From contig MWCX01000080.1 in the NCBI GenBank assembly GCA_002070265.1, positions 1 through 64,000 on the forward strand: DNA of 64,000 bases, written 5' to 3'. The notes beneath the pieces are model-generated. The model was not told the DNA's origin. It saw nothing but the letters and a program-made list of their open reading frames with translations, and did no database searches. Every line of letters begins with the position of its first letter. Within the stretch, counting starts at the first letter, position 1. Below are positions 1 through 8,180 of this stretch, piece after piece. The translations under genes were made by a program, and so were the position numbers. The stretch comes from Bacteroidetes bacterium ADurb.Bin174 (GTDB lineage Bacteria > Bacteroidota > Bacteroidia > Bacteroidales > Paludibacteraceae).

Positions 1-858
1 TACAAAGAGCATGAGCGAAGCAAGGAGATAACCGAACATTTGGAACGCAAATACAACCTCAATCCCGCAGAGGGGCAAAAGCGTAGCGAGCAATGGGAAC
101 TTACGCCTGTTGATGCTAGCAAAGGCGATTTGAAAAAACAGATTGCTGCCGTTATCAAACCGTTGGCTTCTATGTATCACTTCCAGTCAATGGGCAAATA
201 CAAGGCTGTTCTTTCCTTATATAATGTAAATGTAGAGGAACTCAAAGGTGAAGTGAAAGGCAAGCCCTATCGAGGTTTATTGTATTCGGCAACGGATAGC
301 GAGGGAAACAAAGTCGGCAATCCGTTGAAGTCTTCGATTTTCGGGAAGTCGGTCGGTTATGACGGGCTTAAAAAGCGTATGGCAAAATCTGCCGAACATA
401 TCAAAACCAAAAATCTTAAAACACATACCCTGAAAGCCGTATCGGAAGCTAAGCAAAGCTGCCCCAGTGAAAGTGAGTTCCGAGCGAAACTAAGGCAGCA
501 GGGTATTGATGTACTATTCCGTCGGAACGATGAAGGGCGTATTTATGGGGCGACTTTCATAGACCATACTACCCGTACCGTTTTGAACGGCTCACGTTTG
601 GGTAAGGATTATTCGGCTAATATTTTCAATGATCTGTACGGCGGGAAGCAAGAGCAGGTACAGGAACCGATGCAAACTACCAACCTTTCTGATGTGTACA
701 AAGCCAATAATCAACAGGATAATAACCAAAGTCCTGATAGTGGATTGGCTGGTATTTTCTCAATCCTTTCTCCCGAACCAGAGAACCACCCGAAAGATGA
801 TATGCCGTTGCCACGTCGTAAGAAAAAGAAAAAGCGTAGGTATGGGCGGCAGATGTAG
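1..858 (+). CDS. Relaxase/mobilization protein, C-terminal part (MobB-like)
   Basis: The reading frame is open from base 1, so the gene starts before the window; 285 residues are present. The visible part resembles the C-terminal half of the relaxase/mobilization proteins of Bacteroides conjugative transposons, which nick oriT and lead the DNA into the recipient. The nicking motifs would be upstream and are not seen. The frame ends in a strongly basic tail (PRRKKKKKRRYGRQ), in keeping with DNA contact. In related elements the coupling protein gene follows directly; here it begins only at 5459, because three minus-strand genes (TPR protein, gajB, gajA) lie between. The assignment rests on family resemblance and on the TraG, TopB and DUF3945 context. 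Confidence 0.75.
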   Translation, partial: YKEHERSKEITEHLERKYNLNPAEGQKRSEQWELTPVDASKGDLKKQIAAVIKPLASMYHFQSMGKYKAVLSLYNVNVEELKGEVKGKPYRGLLYSATDSEGNKVGNPLKSSIFGKSVGYDGLKKRMAKSAEHIKTKNLKTHTLKAVSEAKQSCPSESEFRAKLRQQGIDVLFRRNDEGRIYGATFIDHTTRTVLNGSRLGKDYSANIFNDLYGGKQEQVQEPMQTTNLSDVYKANNQQDNNQSPDSGLAGIFSILSPEPENHPKDDMPLPRRKKKKKRRYGRQM

Positions 859-928
859 TCAAAAATTGAAATTGCCCCGAAAGTTCATGTTGAATTATCA
901 GGGCAAAAGTAAGGATCTTTCTTATTTC

Positions 929-1762
929 TTATTTTATAGAACTGAAAAAGGCTTTAACTCGTTTGTCAGCTAATAAGGACTTGTTGTTTTTCCAATATTC
1001 ATATGCCTCTTGAATGGAACCCATAGGAATACCTGCGTCAAAATACGGCTCGCCGGGAATCCTGAAAGTAGGAGGAGCAACGTGTTTACTCTTTGTAATT
1101 TCTTCGGGGACGAACTTGTTTCGCTTTATTGCTTCCGCCAAAAGAGATTTCAATTTGCCATTCTCATTGTTTATTATTGCAAGCAGTAATCTTCCATAAA
1201 CAAATTCAATACCCCAATCATCCTTGTGCTTTCTCAATAATTTGGCAGCCGTTTCGTAGTCTTTCAAGGCGAAAAAACATTCCAATAACAAATATCTCAC
1301 GCCTTGATGGTCTTCTTCATTATAACCAAGTATTTCGGAATAGAGCAGTATTGCTTTCTCATATTGTTTTCTGTCTTGATGCTCCATACCTAAAATGTGG
1401 CAAGACCGTAAAAATGGACGATTATCCAAGTTACTCCAACGTAGCTTATGTTTGGATTGCTTAAATTCTTTTGGCAAACACGATTTTCCGATAAGGTATG
1501 ACTTTTCTGCTGTCAAGAAACTTTCAAAAGACTTTTTCTGATTCTTGAATGCAATGCTTAAATGATTGTAAGCGTCGATATGATATGGGTGCTTCTTGAT
1601 AATTTTCTTGAAAATCTGCTCTGCCTCCACATCATTATAGTCTAATAACTCAACACCCTCATAATATTCATTATACATTTCCTCATTGTCAATGGAGGGC
1701 GGAAATACAAATTCCCATTCGCTCTCGTGGAAATTGACTCCCTTTGGTTTTTGCGCTACCAT
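929..1762 (-). CDS. TPR-repeat protein downstream of Gabija
   Basis: A 277-residue protein with no signal peptide or membrane segment. It carries degenerate tetratricopeptide-like helical repeats, for example around residues 37-75 (DVEAEQIFKKIIKKHPYHID) and 120-185 (EKAILLYSEILGYNEED), and resembles ST7-like TPR proteins. TPR domains bind other proteins; no catalytic motif is visible. It lies 19 bp downstream of gajB on the same strand, so it is probably the last gene of the gajA-gajB operon. Canonical Gabija has two genes, so this could be an accessory, an immune regulator or an unrelated passenger. It converges on the relaxase gene with about 70 bp between the stops. The function is unknown. 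Confidence 0.7.
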   Translation of the reverse strand: MVAQKPKGVNFHESEWEFVFPPSIDNEEMYNEYYEGVELLDYNDVEAEQIFKKIIKKHPYHIDAYNHLSIAFKNQKKSFESFLTAEKSYLIGKSCLPKEFKQSKHKLRWSNLDNRPFLRSCHILGMEHQDRKQYEKAILLYSEILGYNEEDHQGVRYLLLECFFALKDYETAAKLLRKHKDDWGIEFVYGRLLLAIINNENGKLKSLLAEAIKRNKFVPEEITKSKHVAPPTFRIPGEPYFDAGIPMGSIQEAYEYWKNNKSLLADKRVKAFFSSIK

Positions 1763-1781
1763 ATTTGTTTTTATTTATATT

Positions 1782-3467
1782 TCAATTACGAACCAACTTA
1801 TTTTCCCAAGCATTTTTATTATCATCATTGGGAACTGCAATAACTAAGATTTTGCTTGGTCGTGTCATTCCAACGTATGCGATTCTTAATTCTTCGCTTG
1901 CCGAAATGGATATATTTTTATTGAGTAGTGTTTTATATGCACTACCAATGCCTTTAGTCTTTAATATTAAAAGAACAGCTTCAAATGTTTCTCCTTTCAC
2001 ACTATGCACCGTGCCATATCTGTAATTTTTCTCAATAATCTGTTTGTCTTCATTTAAAAATAATTGGGGAAACGAAAGGCGTAAGCCGTCTTTATGAACA
2101 CGTAATTCAAAACCACAATTATTTTCTTTTAGAGCCTTGTTTGCTGCATCAACCCACTCTCCAATAGAAATATTTGTTCGAGGAAGCAGATTTATAAAAG
2201 CATGGATTTGACTTTTAAAGGTAACAAATCCCATTTGAGCAATTGCATCATTAATATCATCCTCTGAACAATAAGATAAATTGCTCAAGGTTTTCAATAA
2301 GATTCGCTCCAATATCTTAAAGCCGTCTTTGAAACGACCGTTATCATACAGGAATTTTCCTCTTGCAAATTCTCGCGTATGACTATCTACCCATACATTA
2401 GTACCAAAAGTAATTTCAGGAATGCCAAGAATTTCATTAACGATGCTTTTACTTCGATAAATTATCGCGGTAGATTCTTTAGACACATTAATTCCCTGTT
2501 GCTGGCATTCATCAATAAAGTCAGATACTATCTGAGGCAAATTGCTGTTATATGTAATTACTTTAGGTCGATGAGCAAATTCCCGGACTTGCTCGTTTAC
2601 AGAAACAGAAGCATCACTCAAAGAGGAAATTCCAAAAGTGAAACCACAGATATTTTGCGAACTTCTTCGGTTTTCATTCAGTATAATGGAGTTTTCCCAT
2701 TCGTCATATTTTCGAGTGAGTAATTCCGGTCTTGCGTCGTTCCATTCAAAAATAGCTTGGTCTGGATCGCCGACAAGCATTATTTCACTCAATCCGTTTT
2801 CAATGAGTATATCAACTATTTTCATCTGAATATCAGATGTGTCTTGGGCTTCATCTACTATCAAATAAGGAAATCTGACGGCAATAGCTTTGGCGATTTG
2901 AGGATATTTTTCAAGGATTTTCATCGCAAAAAAGTTTGCATCATTTTGTGTGGCATACCCCGCTTTATTATAGCGCTTCTTTGCTCCTGTAATATATTTG
3001 TTTTGCTGCCAATTAGCATTCATTTTTGTTGCTTGAATGGCATACATACTACCATCAATAGCGTAACTTATATTGTCAAATAGAGCGCTACTAAAGTCTT
3101 TTCCACTCCAAGTCCCATGAGGTTCACCAACTAAAATAGGCCTTCCTTTACACCCTAAGATTAAATGCCCAAAGGGAAGGAAAATATATTTATTTACAAA
3201 GCTGTCGATAGTCCCAAGAAAATGGGGATATGCGATTTTACTAATACTAAATTTCTCGCTGCACTTTTTCTCTATTTCTTGCCATGCAACATTTGTAAAA
3301 GAAAGTACGGCTATTCCCTCATTCTTCTTTTCCCAATTATTAATTAATCGGGCTAATCTCGCACCTACACAATACGTTTTTCCGCTGCCAGGACAGGCTC
3401 TCACAACAAACTTCCCTGATTTATTGAAGACAATTTCCCGTTGATTATCTGATAGCGTTCTAAACAT
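1782..3467 (-). CDS. gajB: Gabija protein GajB, UvrD/Rep-type helicase
   Basis: A 561-residue superfamily 1 helicase. Visible motifs are Walker A PGSGKT (about residues 26-31), the DEAQD box (IVDEAQD), motif III (GDPDQAIFEWND), motif V (HSVKGETFEAV) and motif VI (YVGMTRPSK). The length fits GajB, usually about 500 residues. In Gabija, GajB is the helicase/ATPase partner that binds GajA, in a complex active during phage infection. It starts 4 bp after the gajA stop on the same strand, so the two are translated together. The pairing of an OLD nuclease with a UvrD helicase is diagnostic of Gabija. The pair sits between the relaxase and coupling-protein genes of the ICE, as cargo. Confidence 0.9.
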   Translation of the reverse strand: MFRTLSDNQREIVFNKSGKFVVRACPGSGKTYCVGARLARLINNWEKKNEGIAVLSFTNVAWQEIEKKCSEKFSISKIAYPHFLGTIDSFVNKYIFLPFGHLILGCKGRPILVGEPHGTWSGKDFSSALFDNISYAIDGSMYAIQATKMNANWQQNKYITGAKKRYNKAGYATQNDANFFAMKILEKYPQIAKAIAVRFPYLIVDEAQDTSDIQMKIVDILIENGLSEIMLVGDPDQAIFEWNDARPELLTRKYDEWENSIILNENRRSSQNICGFTFGISSLSDASVSVNEQVREFAHRPKVITYNSNLPQIVSDFIDECQQQGINVSKESTAIIYRSKSIVNEILGIPEITFGTNVWVDSHTREFARGKFLYDNGRFKDGFKILERILLKTLSNLSYCSEDDINDAIAQMGFVTFKSQIHAFINLLPRTNISIGEWVDAANKALKENNCGFELRVHKDGLRLSFPQLFLNEDKQIIEKNYRYGTVHSVKGETFEAVLLILKTKGIGSAYKTLLNKNISISASEELRIAYVGMTRPSKILVIAVPNDDNKNAWENKLVRN

Positions 3468-3471
3468 TCGA

Positions 3472-5244
3472 TTATTCTCCTTTCGTAGCGTACTTTATAG
3501 CATTTTGAAGATATGCAGGAACAACAAACGTATTTCTCACATTTTCGTCCGAAGCCAATTTCACAGTCAATCTATGTGCTAATTCTGATTTTGCCTTATT
3601 TGAGATAACTTTCTCCAAGAAATTTGCCGCATGAATTTTCACATTGGCATTTTCAATAATTCTACTCGCTGCGACAGGATGCATTTCCCTGAATATTTCT
3701 ATGAGAATATCTTTGTTTCCAGCAATGAAAAGTTCAAATTCAAATGTTTGTTCTGCCAAAAACACTTTTAGATTCTTTCTTTCAAGTTCGCTGGCTGCCT
3801 TTGCTCTTGAAGCAATTTCGTCCGTTTCTTTATCTCTATCATCATCGGTAATCAGAGAGCATCTTGTTTTCAAATTTTTGTTGTCATCATCATTGTTAAA
3901 CAAATTAGCAAAATGAGAGAATGCGACACCATTTAAATTGACCAGTTCAACCCCTGCACTTTCTATATCGTACTTTCCATTCTCTCCCATAATCTTGCTA
4001 AAAATCGGTAGAAGCAACGATTCAGAAATACCCTCAACTAAAATCACTCCGTTAGAAAAGAATAACTGGGATTTTGTTACATCTAAAAATTTATGCAGAT
4101 ATTTTCGATTATCTCCTGACAAGCCTGATTTGTCAAGAGATAAGGCAGACACTTTATTATCCTGATTCTGCAAAACCACAACGGACTTCAAATCTGACTT
4201 TGCTGTGATTGTCGGAGAGTGTGATGATATGAATATTTGAAATCCTTGCTCCGTATCAAGTTTATTCAGGTATTTAAAGAAAAGATTTTGTAGTTGCGGG
4301 TGTAGATGGGCTTCGGGTTCTTCTATAAGTAGGGCTGCATAACTTTCCTTGTTGAGTTCTTTTCGTTGTTTCAAATCCCCTAAAACAGTAGCTGTATAAA
4401 TTAGGTTGTTATATCCAAGTCCGTTTTGATATAGTTCGAAATGCTTCTGCTTTGATGAATCGCCTTCAAGCAATTCATCAGTGTAGATAGGCATTTGAAT
4501 TTTTAGATTATCTACTAATCGGTTAAAATCAAATGGGAGAAACAAAATTTCAACTTGCTGTTGTTTGCTCGCAAAGCTCGTTTCTCTCAAATGTTCGTTT
4601 ATTTTTTCTTTCCCTTTGCCAATGTGTTGTGTCCAATCAGCATCACTATCAACTGCTTCACGAACCTTTTTTGCAATCTCTTTTTTCTTTTCTTTATCGG
4701 TTTCAGCGTTCGGATCAATTTGAATATTGGCATATAATTGCCCTAAACGGTTTCCCCTGATTGGGCGCAAATGATTTTCTGCATCTCGTAATGCGTCCAA
4801 ATGAACATGATACAAAAGAAATAAGATCTCTGGAGCGATTGCCTGTCCTTCATTTGTTCCTCCCCATACCTTATACCTGATTCTTTCCTCTTCATCAAGA
4901 TAATAGCGGAAATGTAATTGCAAATCCTGTGTCCCGTCTTCTTGAACACTCAATAAATCGTTGAACCAACCCGCTTCAGCTGGGTCTTCTATTTTAAAAT
5001 GCAAGTGAAATTCTATATCGTTTAGGGTATCACTTATTTCGGTTTTTTCTATATGAAAGTCAGGATACGAGATATAAATGTCCCTTTTCTGATTACCGTA
5101 ACTTAAACAGATGCGTAAAGCGTCAATAATCGCCGTTTTACTGGAGTTGTTTTCTCCGATAAGTACGTTTAGCCCTTTGCTAAAGTGAAGAGCTAAATCG
5201 GCAATTCCCCTAAAGTTTTTTATAATGAACTTTTCTATATACAT
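3472..5244 (-). CDS. gajA: Gabija protein GajA, OLD-family ATPase/TOPRIM endonuclease
   Basis: A 590-residue OLD-family nuclease. The N-terminal ABC-type ATPase has a Walker A-like loop GENNSSKT (residues 30-37), Walker B LLIEEPEAHLHP and the SSHSP switch. The C-terminal TOPRIM domain shows the acidic metal-binding set VEGISE and TDDDRD. In Gabija, GajA is a sequence-specific DNA-nicking enzyme held inactive by nucleotides until they are depleted during infection. One oddity is that the P-loop reads S-S-K-T where most families have S-G-K-T, which could alter nucleotide handling. It is the first gene of the operon gajA-gajB-TPR. A perfect TATCTTTG -7 element lies 55 bp upstream of the start. 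It is divergent from mobC. Confidence 0.9.
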   Translation of the reverse strand: MYIEKFIIKNFRGIADLALHFSKGLNVLIGENNSSKTAIIDALRICLSYGNQKRDIYISYPDFHIEKTEISDTLNDIEFHLHFKIEDPAEAGWFNDLLSVQEDGTQDLQLHFRYYLDEEERIRYKVWGGTNEGQAIAPEILFLLYHVHLDALRDAENHLRPIRGNRLGQLYANIQIDPNAETDKEKKKEIAKKVREAVDSDADWTQHIGKGKEKINEHLRETSFASKQQQVEILFLPFDFNRLVDNLKIQMPIYTDELLEGDSSKQKHFELYQNGLGYNNLIYTATVLGDLKQRKELNKESYAALLIEEPEAHLHPQLQNLFFKYLNKLDTEQGFQIFISSHSPTITAKSDLKSVVVLQNQDNKVSALSLDKSGLSGDNRKYLHKFLDVTKSQLFFSNGVILVEGISESLLLPIFSKIMGENGKYDIESAGVELVNLNGVAFSHFANLFNNDDDNKNLKTRCSLITDDDRDKETDEIASRAKAASELERKNLKVFLAEQTFEFELFIAGNKDILIEIFREMHPVAASRIIENANVKIHAANFLEKVISNKAKSELAHRLTVKLASDENVRNTFVVPAYLQNAIKYATKGE

Positions 5245-5298
5245 AGTTTTATTGATGCTTATAAGTTGTTGATTATTCGTTAAACTTTAACACATCTG

Positions 5299-5306
5299 CA
5301 AAGATA
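5299..5306 (-). promoter_or_regulatory. -7 element of the gajA promoter
   Basis: On the minus strand this reads TATCTTTG, a perfect match to the Bacteroidota -7 consensus TAnnTTTG, 55 bp upstream of the gajA start. A clear TTTG -33 box at the expected distance is not seen. Confidence 0.5.
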
Positions 5307-5349
5307 AGGTATTTTATAGTATTCGGGGTTAATTTTCATATAGATAAGT

Positions 5350-5457
5350 GCCACAAGCAGCCAAACCGAAGCCACATACTGCCACCTAAAGCAAAACTGC
5401 ATAAAACCTCACATATCCCCTATACTTTCGCTTCTTAAACAATTTAATTTTTAAGAA
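5350..5457 (+). promoter_or_regulatory. Promoter region of mobC/traG, with 21-bp-spaced direct repeats
   Basis: Two direct repeats, GCCACAAGCAGCCA (5350-5363) and GCCACATACTGCCA (5371-5384), start 21 bp apart, two helical turns. Exactly 38 bp further is a -7-like box TACTTTCG (5423-5430), and then an inverted repeat TTCTTAAA / TTTAAGAA (5432-5439, 5450-5457) that ends next to the start codon. The same layout is upstream of the DUF3945 and DUF1896 genes. No good -33 box is seen, so transcription probably needs an activator bound to the repeats. Confidence 0.65.
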
Positions 5458-5458
5458 A

Positions 5459-7468
5459 ATGCAACAAGAAGACGATTTAAGAGGACTTGCTAAAGTCATG
5501 GAGTTTATGCGGGCAATCAGTATTTTGTTCGTGGTTATGAACATATACTGGTTTTGCTATTATGCCATTCGGGAATGGGGTGTCAATATCGGAGTAGTTG
5601 ATAAGATACTACTGAATTTTGACCGGACTGCCGGATTATTTGGAAACACCCTATACACCAAATTATTTGCGGTCGTTTTCCTTGTCTTATCGTGTTTAGG
5701 AACGAAAGGTGTAAAAGAAGAAAAAATCACTTGGCCGAAAATCTATGTTTTTCTGGCAATCGGTTTTATTCTGTTCTTTATGAATTGGTGGATTCTTGAC
5801 TTGCCATTGCCAACAGCAGCCACAACAGGTTTCTATGTCCTCACGATGGCAACGGGCTATCTGTTCCTGTTGGTCGGTGGGTTATGGATGAGTCGCTTAC
5901 TGAAGAACAATCTTATGGATGACGTTTTCAATACCGAGAACGAATCTTTTATGCAGGAAACTCGGCTATTGCAAAGCGAATATTCTGTGAACCTGTCAAC
6001 CAAATTCTGGTATAAAAAGAAGCAATGGAAAGGTTGGATAAATGTCGTAAACCCGTTCCGTGCCAGTATCGTGTTGGGAACTCCGGGTAGTGGTAAATCA
6101 TACGCCGTTGTTAATCAGTATATAAAACAGCAAATAGAGAAAGGATTTTCGATGTATGTGTATGATTTCAAGTTCCCCGACCTCACTACTATCGCCTATA
6201 ACCATTTATTGAATAATCAATTAGGCTACAAAAAAGTTCCAACGTTTTACGTGATAAACTTCGATGATCCGAGCCGTTCGCACCGATGTAATCCTATCAA
6301 TCCATCTTTTATGGAAGATATCAGCGACGCATACGAATCGAGTTACACGATTATGCTCAACCTTAATAAAACGTGGGTGCAGAAGCAGGGCGACTTCTTT
6401 GTCGAATCTCCAATTATTTTGTTCGCTTCAATTATTTGGTATCTCCGGATTTATAAGGACGGAAAGTATTGTACCTTTCCTCATGCGATAGAGTTCTTGA
6501 ACAAACGCTATGAAGATATTTTCCCTATTCTGACTTCATATCCAGAACTCGAAAACTATCTAAGTCCATTTATGGACGCTTGGTTGGGAGGTGCTGCTGA
6601 CCAATTAATGGGACAGATAGCCAGTGCGAAAATTCCATTATCACGTATGATTTCTCCACAGTTGTATTGGGTTATGAGTGGCGATGAATTTACGCTCGAT
6701 ATTAACAATCCAGATGATCCAAAAGTATTGGTTGTCGGCAACAATCCCGACAGACAAAATATTTACGGGGCGGCACTGGGGCTTTATAACTCCCGTATTG
6801 TGAAGCTCATAAACAAAAAAGGACAACTAAAGAGTTCAGTAGTAATAGATGAGTTGCCAACAATTTACTTCAAGGGATTAGATAATCTGATAGCAACAGC
6901 CCGTAGTAATAAAGTGGCAGTATTGTTAGGGTTTCAGGATTTTTCGCAATTAACAAGAGATTATGGCGACAAGGAAGCAAAAGTCGTGATGAACACTGTT
7001 GGTAATATTTTTTCCGGTCAGGTTGTGGGAGATACGGCAAAAACGCTTTCCGACCGATTCGGTAAAGTGTTACAGAAACGCCAGTCTATGACTGTCAACC
7101 GCAACGATAAATCAACCTCTATCAGCACCCAAATGGACAGCTTGATACCGCCATCCAAAATCAGTAACTTAACACAAGGGATGTTTGTCGGAGCCATTGC
7201 CGACAATTTCGATGAGCGTATTGAGCAGAAGATATTCCATTGTGAAATTGTAGTGGATAATGCGAAAGTGGCTGCCGAAACAAAGGCGTATCAATCCATT
7301 CCTGTTATTACCGATTTTACGGACGAAAACGGAGTGAATCGTATGAAAGATATGATTAAAGAAAATTACGACCGCATCAAAGAGGAAACTAAACAGATTG
7401 TTGCCGAAGAATTACAACGGATTAAGGATGACCCTGCGTTGGCTCATTTGTTACAACAAGGGGAATAA
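5459..7468 (+). CDS. Type IV coupling protein (MobC/TraG family)
   Basis: A 669-residue inner-membrane ATPase that links the relaxosome to the mating channel during conjugation. The N-terminal 150 residues contain several hydrophobic segments (about residues 14-35, 60-75, 92-112 and 120-142). The cytoplasmic ATPase follows, with Walker A GTPGSGKS (207-214), a Walker B region ending in VVIDELPTIYF, and LLGFQDFSQL typical of TraG/VirD4 proteins. Its length matches the MobC/TraG proteins of Bacteroides conjugative transposons. It is the second backbone gene after the relaxase; Gabija separates the two. Transcription starts from the repeat-bearing promoter just upstream. Confidence 0.9.
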   Translation: MQQEDDLRGLAKVMEFMRAISILFVVMNIYWFCYYAIREWGVNIGVVDKILLNFDRTAGLFGNTLYTKLFAVVFLVLSCLGTKGVKEEKITWPKIYVFLAIGFILFFMNWWILDLPLPTAATTGFYVLTMATGYLFLLVGGLWMSRLLKNNLMDDVFNTENESFMQETRLLQSEYSVNLSTKFWYKKKQWKGWINVVNPFRASIVLGTPGSGKSYAVVNQYIKQQIEKGFSMYVYDFKFPDLTTIAYNHLLNNQLGYKKVPTFYVINFDDPSRSHRCNPINPSFMEDISDAYESSYTIMLNLNKTWVQKQGDFFVESPIILFASIIWYLRIYKDGKYCTFPHAIEFLNKRYEDIFPILTSYPELENYLSPFMDAWLGGAADQLMGQIASAKIPLSRMISPQLYWVMSGDEFTLDINNPDDPKVLVVGNNPDRQNIYGAALGLYNSRIVKLINKKGQLKSSVVIDELPTIYFKGLDNLIATARSNKVAVLLGFQDFSQLTRDYGDKEAKVVMNTVGNIFSGQVVGDTAKTLSDRFGKVLQKRQSMTVNRNDKSTSISTQMDSLIPPSKISNLTQGMFVGAIADNFDERIEQKIFHCEIVVDNAKVAAETKAYQSIPVITDFTDENGVNRMKDMIKENYDRIKEETKQIVAEELQRIKDDPALAHLLQQGE

Positions 7469-7528
7469 ATGTAAAAAAGTAAAAAGAGCGTAGCTTTTTA
7501 ATCTTCTACACTCTTTTAATCATGCTGC

Positions 7529-7666
7529 TCATTTTCGTTTTCCGCTTTTTTCTCTTTGAGAGAGAGCACTTCCTGCAGCCGTTTTGCTTGTAACACTTGT
7601 TCGCCTATCTCTCAAAACTTTAGAAGCGGCTGTGGCAGCGGATTTACTGGTAACTTTTTTAGCCAT
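7529..7666 (-). CDS. Small basic Ala/Ser/Lys-rich protein (45 aa)
   Basis: An ATG-initiated frame of 45 codons ending in TGA. The protein begins MAKKVTSKSAATAASKVL, contains SKTAAGSALSQ and ends basic (REKSGKRK). I recall similar very short MAKK-type proteins ending in an AAGSALSQ-like motif from other bacteria, with no known function; this is memory, not a search. It lies 98 bp downstream of the DUF6527 gene on the same strand, so it may be the last gene of the ubiquitin-like operon or an independent unit. The high Lys content would give many possible targets for isopeptide conjugation, but that is speculation. Confidence 0.6.
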   Translation of the reverse strand: MAKKVTSKSAATAASKVLRDRRTSVTSKTAAGSALSQREKSGKRK

Positions 7667-7763
7667 ACCTGTAAAATTTAGCTTTCAATCCGAACAATGC
7701 AGGTGGATTGATTCCTGCTTAAAGTTATTTTTTCTGTCGTACTCAACCTTATAAATGATTACT

Positions 7764-8180
7764 TCAAAAAGAAAAGATTGATTTTAAGAACTTCTTCCAT
7801 CTCTTTTTCTTTTTAGGTCTTTTTGTAACAGAACTAACGCTCTCATTTTCTTTATTGTAATACTTTGCTTTTCGCTTTTCATCATTTGTCCTGCCGAATT
7901 GAATTTCTTCTTTATCCCATTCTCTGGCATAAACGATTTTGTTCCTTTTAATCCAGTAATGAGATTGACAATTAAAGCTCCAATTGCCTATAGAAGGAGA
8001 TAAAGAAACCGTTTTTCCATCGAATATCAACTTCCAATCCGTAGGAGAAATAGGCGTAACCACTTCATTGCCACAGCCACACACGCACTTGTGTATGGCT
8101 GTGCAGTATTTCAGAGAAATATACAACACATCATCTTCGACAGCATCAGGAATAATCTCGACAAACCTATGTTGCATCAT
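7764..8180 (-). CDS. DUF6527 family protein, putative metal-binding component of the Ubl system
   Basis: A 138-residue protein with a conserved Cys/His set: C26, H30, C32, C34 and C36 (HKCVCGCG) and a later C-x-SHYWI segment (C71-I77). This pattern matches DUF6527 proteins, which co-occur with multi-ubiquitin and ThiF genes and are suspected to process or cleave the Ubl. The Cys-rich cluster suggests zinc binding. The C-terminal 45 residues are lysine-rich. Its start overlaps the E1 gene's stop by 14 bp, a sign of translational coupling in the order Ubl, E1, DUF6527. Activity is inferred from family association only. Confidence 0.75.
   Translation of the reverse strand: MMQHRFVEIIPDAVEDDVLYISLKYCTAIHKCVCGCGNEVVTPISPTDWKLIFDGKTVSLSPSIGNWSFNCQSHYWIKRNKIVYAREWDKEEIQFGRTNDEKRKAKYYNKENESVSSVTKRPKKKKRWKKFLKSIFSF

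Noticed and set aside
871..906. Terminator between relaxase and TPR gene (TTGCCC ... GGGCAA)
   Set aside because: Stem of 6 bp with a 24-nt loop and no T-run; too weak.
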